29,364 bases of DNA from an uncultured Lachnospiraceae bacterium. GTDB lineage: Bacteria; Bacillota; Clostridia; Lachnospirales; Lachnospiraceae. The first letter of the stretch is position 1. Every line of letters begins with the position of its first letter. Position numbers and translations under genes: made by a program. A model generated the notes under the pieces. The model saw only the letters and a program-made list of their open reading frames with translations. It was not told the DNA's origin and searched no databases. Shown here piece by piece: positions 16,209-24,630 of the stretch. The stretch is from NCBI GenBank assembly GCA_905209865.1, contig CAJLUP010000009.1, forward strand, positions 1 to 29,364, in the 5' to 3' direction.

Positions 16209-16976
16209 ATGCAGCAGTTCTTTGCACAACCGGAATGGATTACGGAAAATGAGATCCTGATCAGAGGTGGGGATCTGAATCATATGAAAAATGTACTTCG
16301 CATGAAACCGGGAGAGGATGTGCGGATCAATGACGGACAGGGAACGACCTATCTTTGTTGTCTGAACCGGTATGAGAAGGATCAGGCGGTGCTTGATGTG
16401 TTTCGAAAACTGGATACCGATACGGAACTTCCGTCTGAAATCATTTTGTTTCAAGGACTTCCGAAAGGCGATAAGATGGAATGGATCGTACAAAAGGCAG
16501 TAGAGCTCGGCGTACATAGGATCGTACCATTTTCAGCAAAGCGTTCGGTAGTGAAGCTTGATGAGAAGAAAGCGGCAAAAAAGCAGGAACGCTGGCAGAT
16601 GATTGCCAAAAGCGCGGCTGAACAGTCGGGGCGAGGGGTGATTCCTGAAGTTGGTTTAGTCAGTTCTTTTTCGGAGGCGCTGAAACAGGCAGGAAAACTT
16701 GATGTTGTCCTCATTCCGTATGAGCTGGAAGAAGGAATGGCAGAGACAGTAAGAGTCATTGAACAGATCCGGGCGGGACAGTCGATCGGAATCTTTATCG
16801 GACCGGAGGGCGGTTTTGAAGAGGAAGAAGTGCTGCTCGCGAAAGAAGCGGGAGCCTGTCCGATCACACTTGGAAAACGGATCTTAAGAACAGAGACGGC
16901 AGGGCTTACGACGCTTTCAATTTTGATGTATCATATTGAAAGCTGCGCTGTATCATCACAGAGGAAAGATTCATAG
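16209..16976 (+). CDS. rsmE: 16S rRNA (uracil(1498)-N(3))-methyltransferase
   Basis: SPOUT-class methyltransferase that modifies U1498 of 16S rRNA. The N-terminal PUA-like part has HMKNVLRMKPGEDV; the knotted C-terminal SAM site has IFIGPEGGFEEEE (GPEGGF 198-203) and LGKRILRTETAGLT. Length of 255 residues fits. AAGGAG at 16196-16201 precedes the ATG. Probably co-transcribed with prmA. Confidence 0.95.
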   Translation: MQQFFAQPEWITENEILIRGGDLNHMKNVLRMKPGEDVRINDGQGTTYLCCLNRYEKDQAVLDVFRKLDTDTELPSEIILFQGLPKGDKMEWIVQKAVELGVHRIVPFSAKRSVVKLDEKKAAKKQERWQMIAKSAAEQSGRGVIPEVGLVSSFSEALKQAGKLDVVLIPYELEEGMAETVRVIEQIRAGQSIGIFIGPEGGFEEEEVLLAKEAGACPITLGKRILRTETAGLTTLSILMYHIESCAVSSQRKDS

Positions 16977-16986
16977 TTTAATAGTA

Positions 16987-17001
16987 AGATGTCAGACATC
17001 T
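16987..17001. repeat. Perfect 15-bp inverted repeat between rsmE and the desulfurase gene
   Basis: AGATGTC, A, GACATCT. It has no T-tract and lies 46 bases before the desulfurase start codon, where a regulator could bind. No factor can be assigned. Confidence 0.3.
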
Positions 17002-17046
17002 GCTGTTCCCAATATTATAGCAAGAAATCAGTAAAGGAAAGGAATT

Positions 17047-18204
17047 ATGGAAGTTTATCTTGACAATTCAGCTACAACGATGTGTTACCCGGAAGTGGGA
17101 GAACTTGTGTATCATATTATGTGTCGGGATTATGGAAATCCATCGGCAATGTACCGGAAAGGAGTGGAGGCTGAGAGATATATAAAAGAAGCAAAAGAAA
17201 CGATTTCAAAGCTTTTGAAAGTGAATGCAAAAGAAATTATTTTTACATCCGGAGGTACGGAGAGTGATAATCAGGCGCTGATCGGGTGTGCGAGGGCAAA
17301 TAAAAGAAACGGAAATCATCTGATCACTTCCTGCGTGGAGCACCCTGCCATTCTCAATACGATGCGTTATCTGGAGGAGGAAGAAGGATTTCGTGTCACT
17401 TATCTTCCGGTTGATGAGTGCGGAAGAATCCGGCTGGATGCATTGAAAGAGGCGCTTTGTCCGGAAACGATCCTTGTGTCGATCATGTATGTAAATAACG
17501 AGATCGGAACTGTTCAGCCGATCGCGGAAGCAGCACAGATCGTGAAGCGGTATAAGCAGTCGATCCTGTTTCATACAGATGCCGTACAGGGATTCGGAAA
17601 ATATAAGATTTATCCGAAAAGGCTTGGGGTGGATCTGCTATCTGCCAGCGGGCATAAGATTCACGGACCGAAAGGGGCAGGGTTTCTCTATGTGGACAGT
17701 CATGTGAAGATCAGACCGATCATTTTCGGCGGAGGACAGCAGAAAGATATGCGCTCGGGCACAGAAAATGTACCTGGGATCGCAGGACTGGCGCTTGCCT
17801 CAAAGATGATTTATCAGGATCTTGAATTAAAAACAGCGCACATGCGAGAATTGAAAACGTATTTTATAGACCGTATTTCAGAGATCGGCAATGTGAAAGT
17901 GCATGGACTTACAGATGAAGGAAGCGCGCCGCATATTATCAGCGCGGGATTTGCAGGGGTAAGAAGCGAAGTTTTGCTCCATACGCTGGAAGATCGCGGA
18001 ATCTGTGTGTCGGCAGGTTCGGCGTGCGCATCCAATCATCCGGCAGTCAGCGGCGTACTACAGGCGACGGGAACGCCAAGAGAATATCTTGAGTCAACAC
18101 TTCGGTTCAGTTTATCGGAGTTTACAACGAAAGAAGAAATTGACTATACACTGGAAACACTATATAATTGTATTCCGATGCTTCGGAAATATACACGGCG
18201 CTGA
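17047..18204 (+). CDS. iscS: Cysteine desulfurase (NifS/IscS family, ThiI partner)
   Basis: PLP enzyme that takes sulfur from cysteine as a persulfide. Motifs: YLDNSATT at the N terminus, the PLP lysine K204 in SASGHKIHGPKG, MRSGTENVPGIAG, and the persulfide cysteine C327 in SAGSACASNHP. Length is 385 residues. The gene is 49 bases upstream of thiI, an arrangement like B. subtilis nifZ-thiI, so its main role is probably sulfur supply for tRNA 4-thiouridine rather than general Fe-S assembly. No IscU gene is nearby. The symbol names the family; nifZ would describe the inferred role. Confidence 0.92.
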   Translation: MEVYLDNSATTMCYPEVGELVYHIMCRDYGNPSAMYRKGVEAERYIKEAKETISKLLKVNAKEIIFTSGGTESDNQALIGCARANKRNGNHLITSCVEHPAILNTMRYLEEEEGFRVTYLPVDECGRIRLDALKEALCPETILVSIMYVNNEIGTVQPIAEAAQIVKRYKQSILFHTDAVQGFGKYKIYPKRLGVDLLSASGHKIHGPKGAGFLYVDSHVKIRPIIFGGGQQKDMRSGTENVPGIAGLALASKMIYQDLELKTAHMRELKTYFIDRISEIGNVKVHGLTDEGSAPHIISAGFAGVRSEVLLHTLEDRGICVSAGSACASNHPAVSGVLQATGTPREYLESTLRFSLSEFTTKEEIDYTLETLYNCIPMLRKYTRR

Positions 18205-18253
18205 TTTCGGAAGATAACACGAAAGAATACAGCGTAAAGAAGGAGAAAAAAAG

Positions 18254-19438
18254 ATGGAATTTCATTCGTTTTTGATTAAATACGGAGAAATAGGAATCAA
18301 AGGAAAGAACCGTTATGTATTTGAAGACGCACTTGTGCGGCAGATCAGATATGCACTTCGGAATGTAGACGGAGAATTCCTTGTTCATAAATGTCACGGC
18401 AGAGTTTACGTGGACTGCGAGGGCGAATATGATTATGAAGAGACAGTTGAAAGTCTTAAGAAAGTATTTGGTATCGTAGGGATCTGTCCGGTTGTCCGCA
18501 AGGAAGTGAAAGAACCGGAAGAACTGAAAAAAGATGTGGCTGCCTATGTAGGAGAGATGGATCCTCAGGCAGATAAGACGTTCAAAGTAGAAGCGCGCCG
18601 CGCCAATAAACGGTATCCGATGAATTCGATGGAGTTAAACTGCGCGCTTGGAGAGGCTGTTCTTGATGCGTATCCGGGGATGAAAGTTGATGTGCACAAT
18701 CCGGAAGTGCGTCTGAACGTAGAGATCAGAGAAGAGGTTTATATTTATTCTGAAATCATTCCGGGACCGGGAGGAATGCCTGTCGGAACAAACGGCAGCG
18801 CGATGCTTCTGTTATCAGGCGGAATCGACAGTCCGGTAGCCGGATATATGGTTGCAAAACGAGGCGTTGAACTGGAGGCGGTTTATTTTCACGCGCCGCC
18901 GTACACAAGCGAGAGAGCGAAAGAGAAAGTGATCGATCTTGCCAGACTCGTATCTGCTTATTCAGGTCCGATCAAGCTTCATATCGTTAATTTTACCGAT
19001 ATTCAGCTTGCGATTTATGAAAAATGTCCGCACGATGAGCTGACGATCATTATGCGCCGCTATATGATGCGGATCGCGGAACATTTCGCGAAGAAAGACG
19101 GATGTCTTGGTCTGATCACAGGAGAGAGCATCGGTCAGGTGGCGAGTCAGACGATGCAGAGTCTTGCGGCGACAAATGCGGTCTGCACACTGCCGGTATA
19201 TCGTCCTCTTATTGGATTTGATAAGAAAGAGATTGTAGAAATCTCTGAAAAGATCGACACATACGAAGTTTCAATTCAGCCTTTTGAAGACTGCTGTACG
19301 ATCTTTGTGGCAAAGCATCCGGTGACGAAACCAAATGTAGAACGAATCGAAAAGTCAGAAATCAATCTGACAGACTGTATCGATGATCTGATGAAGACAG
19401 CGCTTGAAACTGCAGAAGTGATCACGGTAGGGGCATAG
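18254..19438 (+). CDS. thiI: tRNA 4-thiouridine synthase
   Basis: Adenylates U8 of tRNA and transfers sulfur to give 4-thiouridine; some members also serve thiazole synthesis. The order is N-terminal ferredoxin-like domain (FLIKYGEIGIKGKNR), THUMP domain (to about residue 165), then the PP-loop ATPase with SGGIDS at 188-193 and GESIGQVASQT. At 394 residues it ends without a rhodanese domain, the short form found in Firmicutes, where a dedicated desulfurase delivers the sulfur. AAGGAG lies just upstream of the ATG. A strong terminator follows three bases after the stop. Confidence 0.96.
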   Translation: MEFHSFLIKYGEIGIKGKNRYVFEDALVRQIRYALRNVDGEFLVHKCHGRVYVDCEGEYDYEETVESLKKVFGIVGICPVVRKEVKEPEELKKDVAAYVGEMDPQADKTFKVEARRANKRYPMNSMELNCALGEAVLDAYPGMKVDVHNPEVRLNVEIREEVYIYSEIIPGPGGMPVGTNGSAMLLLSGGIDSPVAGYMVAKRGVELEAVYFHAPPYTSERAKEKVIDLARLVSAYSGPIKLHIVNFTDIQLAIYEKCPHDELTIIMRRYMMRIAEHFAKKDGCLGLITGESIGQVASQTMQSLAATNAVCTLPVYRPLIGFDKKEIVEISEKIDTYEVSIQPFEDCCTIFVAKHPVTKPNVERIEKSEINLTDCIDDLMKTALETAEVITVGA

Positions 19439-19440
19439 AA

Positions 19441-19470
19441 AAAAAGCTGTCTCGGAAGAGGCAGCTTTTT
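19441..19470. terminator. Bidirectional terminator between thiI and the HPr-like gene
   Basis: AAAAAGCTGTCTC (19441-19453), loop GGAA, GAGGCAGCTTTTT (19458-19470): 13 paired bases with one G-T pair, usable in both directions by the convergent genes. Confidence 0.9.
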
Positions 19471-19500
19471 GCATTTACGCATGAATATATTTTCCTGTTA

Positions 19501-19734
19501 TTATTTGATAATATACGGGTCGAGAGCAGCGAGGATTGCATCAATATCGCCGTCTGCGTGAATGTTCAGATCAATCGGTTTGGAGAGATCAAGACTGAAA
19601 ATTCCCATGATGGATTTGGCATCTATAACGTATCTTCCAGATACTAAATCGAAGTCGTTGTCGTATTTTGTGATCTCGTTTACGAAAGATTTTACTTTGT
19701 CGATTGAATTTAATGAAATCTGTACAGTTTTCAT
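19501..19734 (-). CDS. HPr-like protein without the PTS histidine
   Basis: A 77-residue protein with the HPr fold signature. The C-terminal half carries DAKSIMGIFSLDL, matching the HPr Ser46 region (KSIMGVMSLGI), so the regulatory serine is kept (S41). The N-terminal site that should read HARPA reads IDKVKS, so the phosphorylatable His15 is replaced, probably by D12. It therefore cannot pass phosphate in the sugar PTS. Like B. subtilis Crh it might act only through HPr kinase and CcpA; this is inference. The ATG at 19734 has AAGGAGGT (19741-19748) upstream; an in-frame ATG at 19773 is much less likely. Confidence 0.8.
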   Translation of the reverse strand: MKTVQISLNSIDKVKSFVNEITKYDNDFDLVSGRYVIDAKSIMGIFSLDLSKPIDLNIHADGDIDAILAALDPYIIK

Positions 19735-19853
19735 TTTGCTACCTCCTTGAAATATGTGATAAAATAGGGGCAAAACCCTATAAATATTCTACGGGATAGG
19801 AAACTAAAAGTCAAGAAACAATAACAGAAAGAATGGTAAAAAGAGGGAAACTT

Positions 19854-21149
19854 ATGAAAAAAGCAGCACTTCATAATCTTGGATGTAAAGTAAATGCGTA
19901 TGAGACAGAAGCAATGCAGGAAATGCTTGAACAGGCAGGATATGAGATCGTTCCTTTTAAAGAAGGAGCGGACGTTTATATTATCAATACATGTACAGTT
20001 ACGAATATTGCGGATCGAAAGTCAAGACAGATGCTTCACCGTGCAAGAAAACTGAATCCTGATGCGGTTGTTGTGGCGGCAGGATGTTATGTGCAGGCAC
20101 AGGAAGGAAAAGAAATCGATCCGTGCATTGATATTGTGATTGGAAATAATCATAAAAAAGATCTGCCGGAATTATTGCGGCAGTATGAAATGCAGAAGAA
20201 CATCCATACCGAATATGCGTTGGAAGATATTAACCGTACAAAAGAGTACGAAGAACTGCATTTGACGAAACCCGGAGATCATACGAGGGCATATATTAAA
20301 GTGCAGGACGGCTGCAATCAATTCTGTACTTATTGTATTATCCCCTATGCGAGGGGGCGGGTGAGGAGCAGACAGATGGAAGACGTACTGGAAGAAGTGC
20401 GTGATCTTGCCGGAAACGGATATAAGGAGGTTGTTCTTACGGGAATCCATCTGAGTTCTTACGGAATTGACTTTGATGGGCAGAGGCATCTGCTTGATCT
20501 TATAAAAGAGGTACATGCAGTTGAAGGGATCGAACGAATCCGTCTTGGTTCTCTTGAACCTGGCATTATTACGGAAGAATTTGCAAAAGAACTTTCACAG
20601 ATGCCGAAAGTGTGCCCGCATTTTCACCTTTCCCTTCAAAGTGGATGCGACGCGACATTGAAGCGGATGAACAGGAAGTATACGAGCGGAGAATATTACG
20701 ACAGATGTCAGATCCTTCGGAAATATTTTGATCAACCGGCTCTCACAACGGATGTGATCGTCGGATTTCCGGGCGAGACAGAGGAAGAATTTGAGGCATC
20801 CTATGCGTTTGTAGACGGGGTTGATTTCTATGAGACACATATTTTTAAATACTCAAAGAGAGAAGGAACAAAAGCGGCGGTGATGGACGGTCAGATCGAC
20901 GAGAAAATCAAAGGCGAAAGAAGCGCCCGTATGATCGCTCTTGGTGAGAAAAAACGGAAAGCGTATGAGGAAAGCTTTCTTGGAAAAGAAGTGGAAGTGC
21001 TCTTTGAAGAACGCGCGCAGATTGATGGAAAAACGGTAATGACAGGGCACACGAAAGAGTATATGAAAATTGCACTAGAAACCGAAAAAAATATTTCTAA
21101 TTGTATCGTAAAAGTGAAAATTGAAAATCATTCACAAATTATACGTTGA
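19854..21149 (+). CDS. mtaB: tRNA (t6A37) methylthiotransferase MtaB
   Basis: Radical SAM methylthiotransferase that converts t6A37 to ms2t6A37 in ANN-decoding tRNAs. The N-terminal UPF0004 domain holds the second cluster cysteines C11, C47 and C78 (LGCKVNAYE, NTCTV, AAGCY). The radical SAM motif is C154-x3-C158-x2-C161 in GCNQFCTYCIIPYARG, the MtaB version. A TRAM domain ends the protein. It is 431 residues from the ATG at 19854, which has AGAGGGA upstream; the frame is open back to 19833. A promoter for ireB overlaps its stop codon. Confidence 0.95.
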   Translation: MKKAALHNLGCKVNAYETEAMQEMLEQAGYEIVPFKEGADVYIINTCTVTNIADRKSRQMLHRARKLNPDAVVVAAGCYVQAQEGKEIDPCIDIVIGNNHKKDLPELLRQYEMQKNIHTEYALEDINRTKEYEELHLTKPGDHTRAYIKVQDGCNQFCTYCIIPYARGRVRSRQMEDVLEEVRDLAGNGYKEVVLTGIHLSSYGIDFDGQRHLLDLIKEVHAVEGIERIRLGSLEPGIITEEFAKELSQMPKVCPHFHLSLQSGCDATLKRMNRKYTSGEYYDRCQILRKYFDQPALTTDVIVGFPGETEEEFEASYAFVDGVDFYETHIFKYSKREGTKAAVMDGQIDEKIKGERSARMIALGEKKRKAYEESFLGKEVEVLFEERAQIDGKTVMTGHTKEYMKIALETEKNISNCIVKVKIENHSQIIR

Positions 21150-21174
21150 ATTTTGAATAGGAGTATATTAAAAT
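21146..21174 (+). promoter_or_regulatory. Promoter of the ireB-ruvX genes
   Basis: TTGAAT (21146-21151), 17-bp spacer, TAAAAT (21169-21174). The -35 overlaps the mtaB stop codon. Transcription would start near 21181, so the leader begins with the small hairpin at 21187-21203. Confidence 0.65.
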
Positions 21175-21186
21175 TGTAGGTAGTGA

Positions 21187-21203
21187 TTTCGGAGTTTCCG
21201 AAA
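21187..21203 (+). promoter_or_regulatory. Small hairpin in the ireB leader
   Basis: TTTCGGA, loop GTT, TCCGAAA: a 7-bp stem just after the predicted transcription start. It may simply protect the 5' end of the mRNA. Confidence 0.35.
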
Positions 21204-21262
21204 AGAAAAATGAGTAATAGAATGTTGATACAAAAAGACAGAGAGTAAGGAGGAACAGCAGG

Positions 21263-21526
21263 ATGAGTGATCTCAGCAATACACAATTCTTTCAGGTAGA
21301 ACCGGGACCGCAGATTTCAGCCGGAGACATTTTGGAGATTGTGTTCAAGGCGCTGAAAGAAAAAGGATATAATCCGGTAAACCAGATCGTAGGATATATT
21401 ATGTCGGGAGATCCGACGTATGTTACAAGCTTCAACGGAGCGAGAAGTCTGATCATGAAAGTAGAGAGGGACGAGTTGGTCGAGGAGCTGTTAAAAGCGT
21501 ATATCGAACATCATTCGTGGGAATAA
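21263..21526 (+). CDS. ireB: IreB family regulatory phosphoprotein (DUF965)
   Basis: A small protein of 87 residues, the normal length of the family. Members include Enterococcus faecalis IreB, which is phosphorylated by the Ser/Thr kinase IreK and affects cephalosporin resistance, and B. subtilis YrzL. Family stretches seen: IVFKALKEKGYNPVNQIVGY and GDPTYVTSFNGAR. Threonines near the N terminus (NTQFF) are where phosphorylation is known in IreB. AAGGAGG at 21247-21253. It is six bases before ruvX, the conserved order yrzL-yrrK. No kinase gene is in the window. Confidence 0.93.
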   Translation: MSDLSNTQFFQVEPGPQISAGDILEIVFKALKEKGYNPVNQIVGYIMSGDPTYVTSFNGARSLIMKVERDELVEELLKAYIEHHSWE

Positions 21527-21532
21527 TCAGAT

Positions 21533-21970
21533 ATGAGAATTATGGGACTTGATTATGGGGCGAAGACGGTAGGCGTTGCGATCAGCGATGCTCTTTGTCT
21601 TACGGCTCAGGCAGTGGAAACGATCGGGAGAAAAGAAGAAAATAAGCTTCGGCGTACTTGTGCGCGGATCGAGGAACTGATCAAAGAATATGATGTGGAA
21701 AAGATCGTTCTCGGTCTTCCGAAACATATGAATAACGATATCGGGGAGCGGGCAAACAAGTCGATTGAATTTGGCGAGATGTTAAAGCGGCGGACAGGAT
21801 TAGAAGTGATCATGTGGGACGAGAGACTTACAACAGTAGAGGCAGAACGGACATTGATCGAGAGCAAGGTGCGCCGTGAGAATCGGAAAAAACATATAGA
21901 CCAGATCGCCGCAGTGTTTATCCTGCAGGGATATCTGGATTTGATGCATATGAAAAAACAGGCAGAATAG
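21533..21970 (+). CDS. ruvX: YqgF/RuvX family RNase H-fold nuclease
   Basis: A 145-residue protein of the YqgF/RuvX family; in E. coli the homologue is linked to 16S rRNA 5' pre-rRNA processing, and a Holliday junction resolvase role has been proposed. Visible are the first acidic motif MRIMGLDYGAKTVGVA, VLGLPKHMNNDIGERA, and DERLTTVEAERTLIE. The SD is weak, so it is probably translationally coupled to ireB, six bases upstream. Its stop codon lies inside a terminator-like hairpin. Confidence 0.94.
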   Translation: MRIMGLDYGAKTVGVAISDALCLTAQAVETIGRKEENKLRRTCARIEELIKEYDVEKIVLGLPKHMNNDIGERANKSIEFGEMLKRRTGLEVIMWDERLTTVEAERTLIESKVRRENRKKHIDQIAAVFILQGYLDLMHMKKQAE

Positions 21971-21988
21971 GTGAATCTGTCGGTTTTT
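21954..21988 (+). terminator. Terminator at the end of ruvX
   Basis: AAAAACAGGCAGA (21954-21966) pairs with TCTGTCGGTTTTT (21976-21988) across a 9-nt loop, with one mismatch and one G-T pair. The 5' arm overlaps the ruvX 3' end. Confidence 0.55.
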
Positions 21989-22044
21989 GCAATGGCGACC
22001 GCTAACAATCCCGGAATTTGCCTTTTGGCAATTCCGGTGATTCG
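21984..22044 (+). repeat. Intergenic repeat element, copy 1
   Basis: A 61-nt unit matching 26658-26717 at 49 of 61 alignment columns. It starts in the T-tract of the preceding terminator, continues with an AATGGCG core and contains the hairpin CCGGAAT/ATTCCGG (22011-22017/22031-22037), prolonged by TGCC/GGCA around a TTTT loop with one bulged T. It ends in TGATT. It occupies the leader of the DUF1292 gene, 48 bases before its start codon. Orientation and function are unknown. Confidence 0.6.
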
Positions 22045-22091
22045 TGCACAATACCGAGATTGAAAAAGAAAAGGACGTAAGGGATTCGGAT

Positions 22092-22352
22092 ATGGAAAAA
22101 GTTAGATTTGCATTTGCAGACGGAAATGGTGAAGATGAATTTTTTGTGCTTGAAGAAACAAAGATCAACGGAAGTGCATATATCCTTGTTACGGAATCAG
22201 AGGACGATGACGCGGAGTGTCTGATCCTGAAAGATGTGCAGGATGAAGCGACCGGAGAGAGCGTCTATGAGATTGTTGAGGACGACAGGGAATTGCAGGC
22301 AGTTTCCAAAGTTTTTGAGGAACTACTTGAAGATGTAAGTATTGAGCTGTAG
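22092..22352 (+). CDS. DUF1292 family protein (YrzB-like)
   Basis: A short acidic protein of 86 residues in the DUF1292 family, function unknown. It shows DGNGEDEFFVLEETKINGSAYILV, shortened here to its core NGSAYILVTESEDDDAECLI, and a Glu/Asp-rich C terminus. The frame is open back to a GTG at 22044, but that start would lie at the end of the repeat element; the ATG at 22092 with AAGGGA just upstream fits the family. It keeps the yrzL-yrrK-yrzB gene order of Bacilli. Confidence 0.88.
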   Translation: MEKVRFAFADGNGEDEFFVLEETKINGSAYILVTESEDDDAECLILKDVQDEATGESVYEIVEDDRELQAVSKVFEELLEDVSIEL

Positions 22353-22478
22353 AAGAATATTATATTGTATGCAATGAAAATTTCCGAGAGATTCCGATGG
22401 ATATATTGAACTGTTTGACGCCAGAACAAGGGCAAGCAATCGGGAAGGTGTCCGTCGGATGTTTTTGGTGAGGATAGA

Positions 22479-22940
22479 ATGAAAAAAAACAGGACAGAGG
22501 AACTGCTCAAGGAAAAGCTGAGAGAAAAAGGGCTGAAAGTTACGAATCAGAGAATTCTGATCCTCTCAGCGCTGGAGCAGAATAAAGGCAGGCATTTGAC
22601 TGCAGAGGATATTTATGAGCTCGTGACACAGGATCACCCTGAGATCGGATTGGCGACTGTCTACCGCACGATCCAACTTTTATGGGATATGCAGCTCATA
22701 GACAAGATTAATTTGGATGAGGGGTGTGTGCGTTATGAGATCGGACACCTGCTGGACGGGGAAGAAAGACATAACCATCACCATCTTATATGCAGAACAT
22801 GTAATAAAGTCATCCCTTTCGATGAGGATCTTCTTGAAGAAGCAGAACGTCACATCGAACGCACGACAGGATTTCATGTTCTCGACCACGAGGTAAAGTT
22901 TTACGGAATATGCAAAGAATGCATGAAAAAAGGAAAATAG
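22479..22940 (+). CDS. Fur-family metal-responsive repressor
   Basis: A 153-residue Fur-family regulator. The N-terminal winged helix includes KVTNQRILILSAL and IGLATVYRTIQLL (recognition helix). The metal sites are in RHNHHHLIC, and two CxxC pairs (CRTC, CKEC) form the structural zinc site. The residue at the PerR Asp85 position is Glu (CVRYEIG), which favours iron- or zinc-sensing Fur/Zur over peroxide-sensing PerR. GAGGATA precedes the ATG. It lies 16 bases before the RNase J gene and may be co-transcribed with it. The 126-base gap before it shows no clear promoter. Confidence 0.9.
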   Translation: MKKNRTEELLKEKLREKGLKVTNQRILILSALEQNKGRHLTAEDIYELVTQDHPEIGLATVYRTIQLLWDMQLIDKINLDEGCVRYEIGHLLDGEERHNHHHLICRTCNKVIPFDEDLLEEAERHIERTTGFHVLDHEVKFYGICKECMKKGK

Positions 22941-22956
22941 AGGAGGTGTTTGTTTT

Positions 22957-24627
22957 TTGAAAAAACAGAATAATGGAAAACTGCGTATCATACCGCTTGG
23001 AGGCTTAGAGCAGATTGGTATGAATATTACTGCCTTTGAATATGAAGACAGTATCGTTGTCGTGGACTGCGGTCTTGCGTTCCCGGAGGACGATATGCTT
23101 GGAATCGATCTTGTGATTCCGGATGTGACATATTTGAAGGATAATGCGTCGAAAGTGAAAGGTTTTGTTATCACGCATGGTCATGAGGATCATATTGGAG
23201 CGCTTCCGTATGTGCTCAAAGAGATCAATCTTCCGATCTACACGACGAAGCTTACGATGGGTATTATTGAGAATAAACTAAAGGAACATAATCTTCTTCG
23301 GACGACGAAACGGAAAGTTGTCCGTCACGGGCAGTCGATCAATCTTGGAAAGTTTCGGATTGAATTTATTAAAACGAATCACAGTATTCAGGATGCATCC
23401 GCTCTTGCGATCTATTCACCTGCCGGAGTTGTGATCCATACCGGAGACTTTAAAGTAGATTATACGCCGGTGTTCGGAGATGCGATCGATCTGCAGCGGT
23501 TTGCAGAGATCGGCAAGAAGGGCGTACTTGCATTGATGTCAGATAGTACGAATGCGGAGCGGCGCGGATTTACCCAGTCGGAAAAGACGGTAGGCATTAC
23601 GTTTGACCATATTTTTGCAGAGCATCAGAATACAAGACTGATTATCGCTACGTTTGCATCGAATGTAGATCGTGTGCAGCAGATCATCAACTCGGCGTAC
23701 AAGTACGGACGAAAAGTTGTTGTGGAAGGGCGCAGTATGGTGAATATCATTGCGACTGCGTCGGAACTTGGATATTTGAATGTGCCGGAAAACACATTGA
23801 TCGAGATTGATCAGATGAAGAATTATCCGCCGGAAAAAATGGTGCTTATTACAACAGGAAGTCAGGGAGAGTCGATGGCAGCTCTGTCCAGAATGGCAGC
23901 GGATGTGCACAGAAAAGTGACGATCCAGCCGAACGACACGATTATCTTCAGTTCGAATCCGATCCCCGGAAATGAGAAGTCTGTTTCCCGTGTGATCAAT
24001 GAACTTTCTTCGAAGGGAGCAGAAGTTATTTTTCAGGATGCTCATGTGTCGGGACATGCCTGTCAGGAAGAATTGAAGCTGATCTATTCCCTTGTAAAGC
24101 CGAAATATGCGATTCCGGTTCATGGAGAGTACAGGCATTTGAAAGCGAATGCAGAAGTGGCAAAATCACTCGGTATTCCGAAAGAAAACGTATTTATCAT
24201 CCAGTCCGGCGATGTGCTTGAATTATGTGATGACAGTGCAAAAGTGGTAGATAAAGTCCATACAGGCGCAATTCTCGTAGACGGACTCGGAGTCGGTGAC
24301 GTAGGAAATATTGTGCTTCGGGACAGACAGCATCTGGCGGAAGATGGAATCATCATTGTTGTGCTTACTCTTGAGAGAAGAACGAACCGTCTGCTTGCAG
24401 GTCCGGATATTGTATCCCGCGGTTTTGTTTATGTGAGAGAATCGGAAGAACTGATGGACGATGCGAGAAAAGCGGTGTCTGATGCTTTGGACAAATGTCT
24501 TACCGGACGCCATACGGATTGGAATAAGATTAAACTTGTGATCCGTGACTCCATGAATGACTATATATGGAAAAAGACAAAGAGGAAACCGATGGTGATT
24601 CCGATCATCATGGATGTGGATGTGTAG
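22957..24627 (+). CDS. rnjA: Ribonuclease J
   Basis: A metallo-beta-lactamase/beta-CASP ribonuclease (5' exonuclease and endonuclease) for mRNA decay and rRNA maturation. Motifs: zinc-binding HGHEDH at residues 74-79, HTGDFK, SDSTNAERRG and, later, HVSGHACQEELKL. Length of 556 residues is standard. The start is TTG at 22957, eight bases after AGGAGGTG (22941-22948). The next in-frame ATG would delete the conserved LRIIPLGGLEQIGMN region, so the TTG is well supported. Three bases separate its stop from the methyltransferase. Confidence 0.95.
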   Translation: MKKQNNGKLRIIPLGGLEQIGMNITAFEYEDSIVVVDCGLAFPEDDMLGIDLVIPDVTYLKDNASKVKGFVITHGHEDHIGALPYVLKEINLPIYTTKLTMGIIENKLKEHNLLRTTKRKVVRHGQSINLGKFRIEFIKTNHSIQDASALAIYSPAGVVIHTGDFKVDYTPVFGDAIDLQRFAEIGKKGVLALMSDSTNAERRGFTQSEKTVGITFDHIFAEHQNTRLIIATFASNVDRVQQIINSAYKYGRKVVVEGRSMVNIIATASELGYLNVPENTLIEIDQMKNYPPEKMVLITTGSQGESMAALSRMAADVHRKVTIQPNDTIIFSSNPIPGNEKSVSRVINELSSKGAEVIFQDAHVSGHACQEELKLIYSLVKPKYAIPVHGEYRHLKANAEVAKSLGIPKENVFIIQSGDVLELCDDSAKVVDKVHTGAILVDGLGVGDVGNIVLRDRQHLAEDGIIIVVLTLERRTNRLLAGPDIVSRGFVYVRESEELMDDARKAVSDALDKCLTGRHTDWNKIKLVIRDSMNDYIWKKTKRKPMVIPIIMDVDV

Positions 24628-24630
24628 ATT

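Noticed and set aside
22044..22091. Upstream GTG start for the DUF1292 gene
   Set aside because: The GTG is at the very end of the repeat element and has no SD; the ATG at 22092 has one and fits the family length.
22397..22471. 24-codon frame upstream of the Fur-family gene (MDILNCLTPEQGQAIGK...)
   Set aside because: No convincing SD, no run of regulatory codons and no downstream attenuator hairpin; not enough to call a leader peptide.
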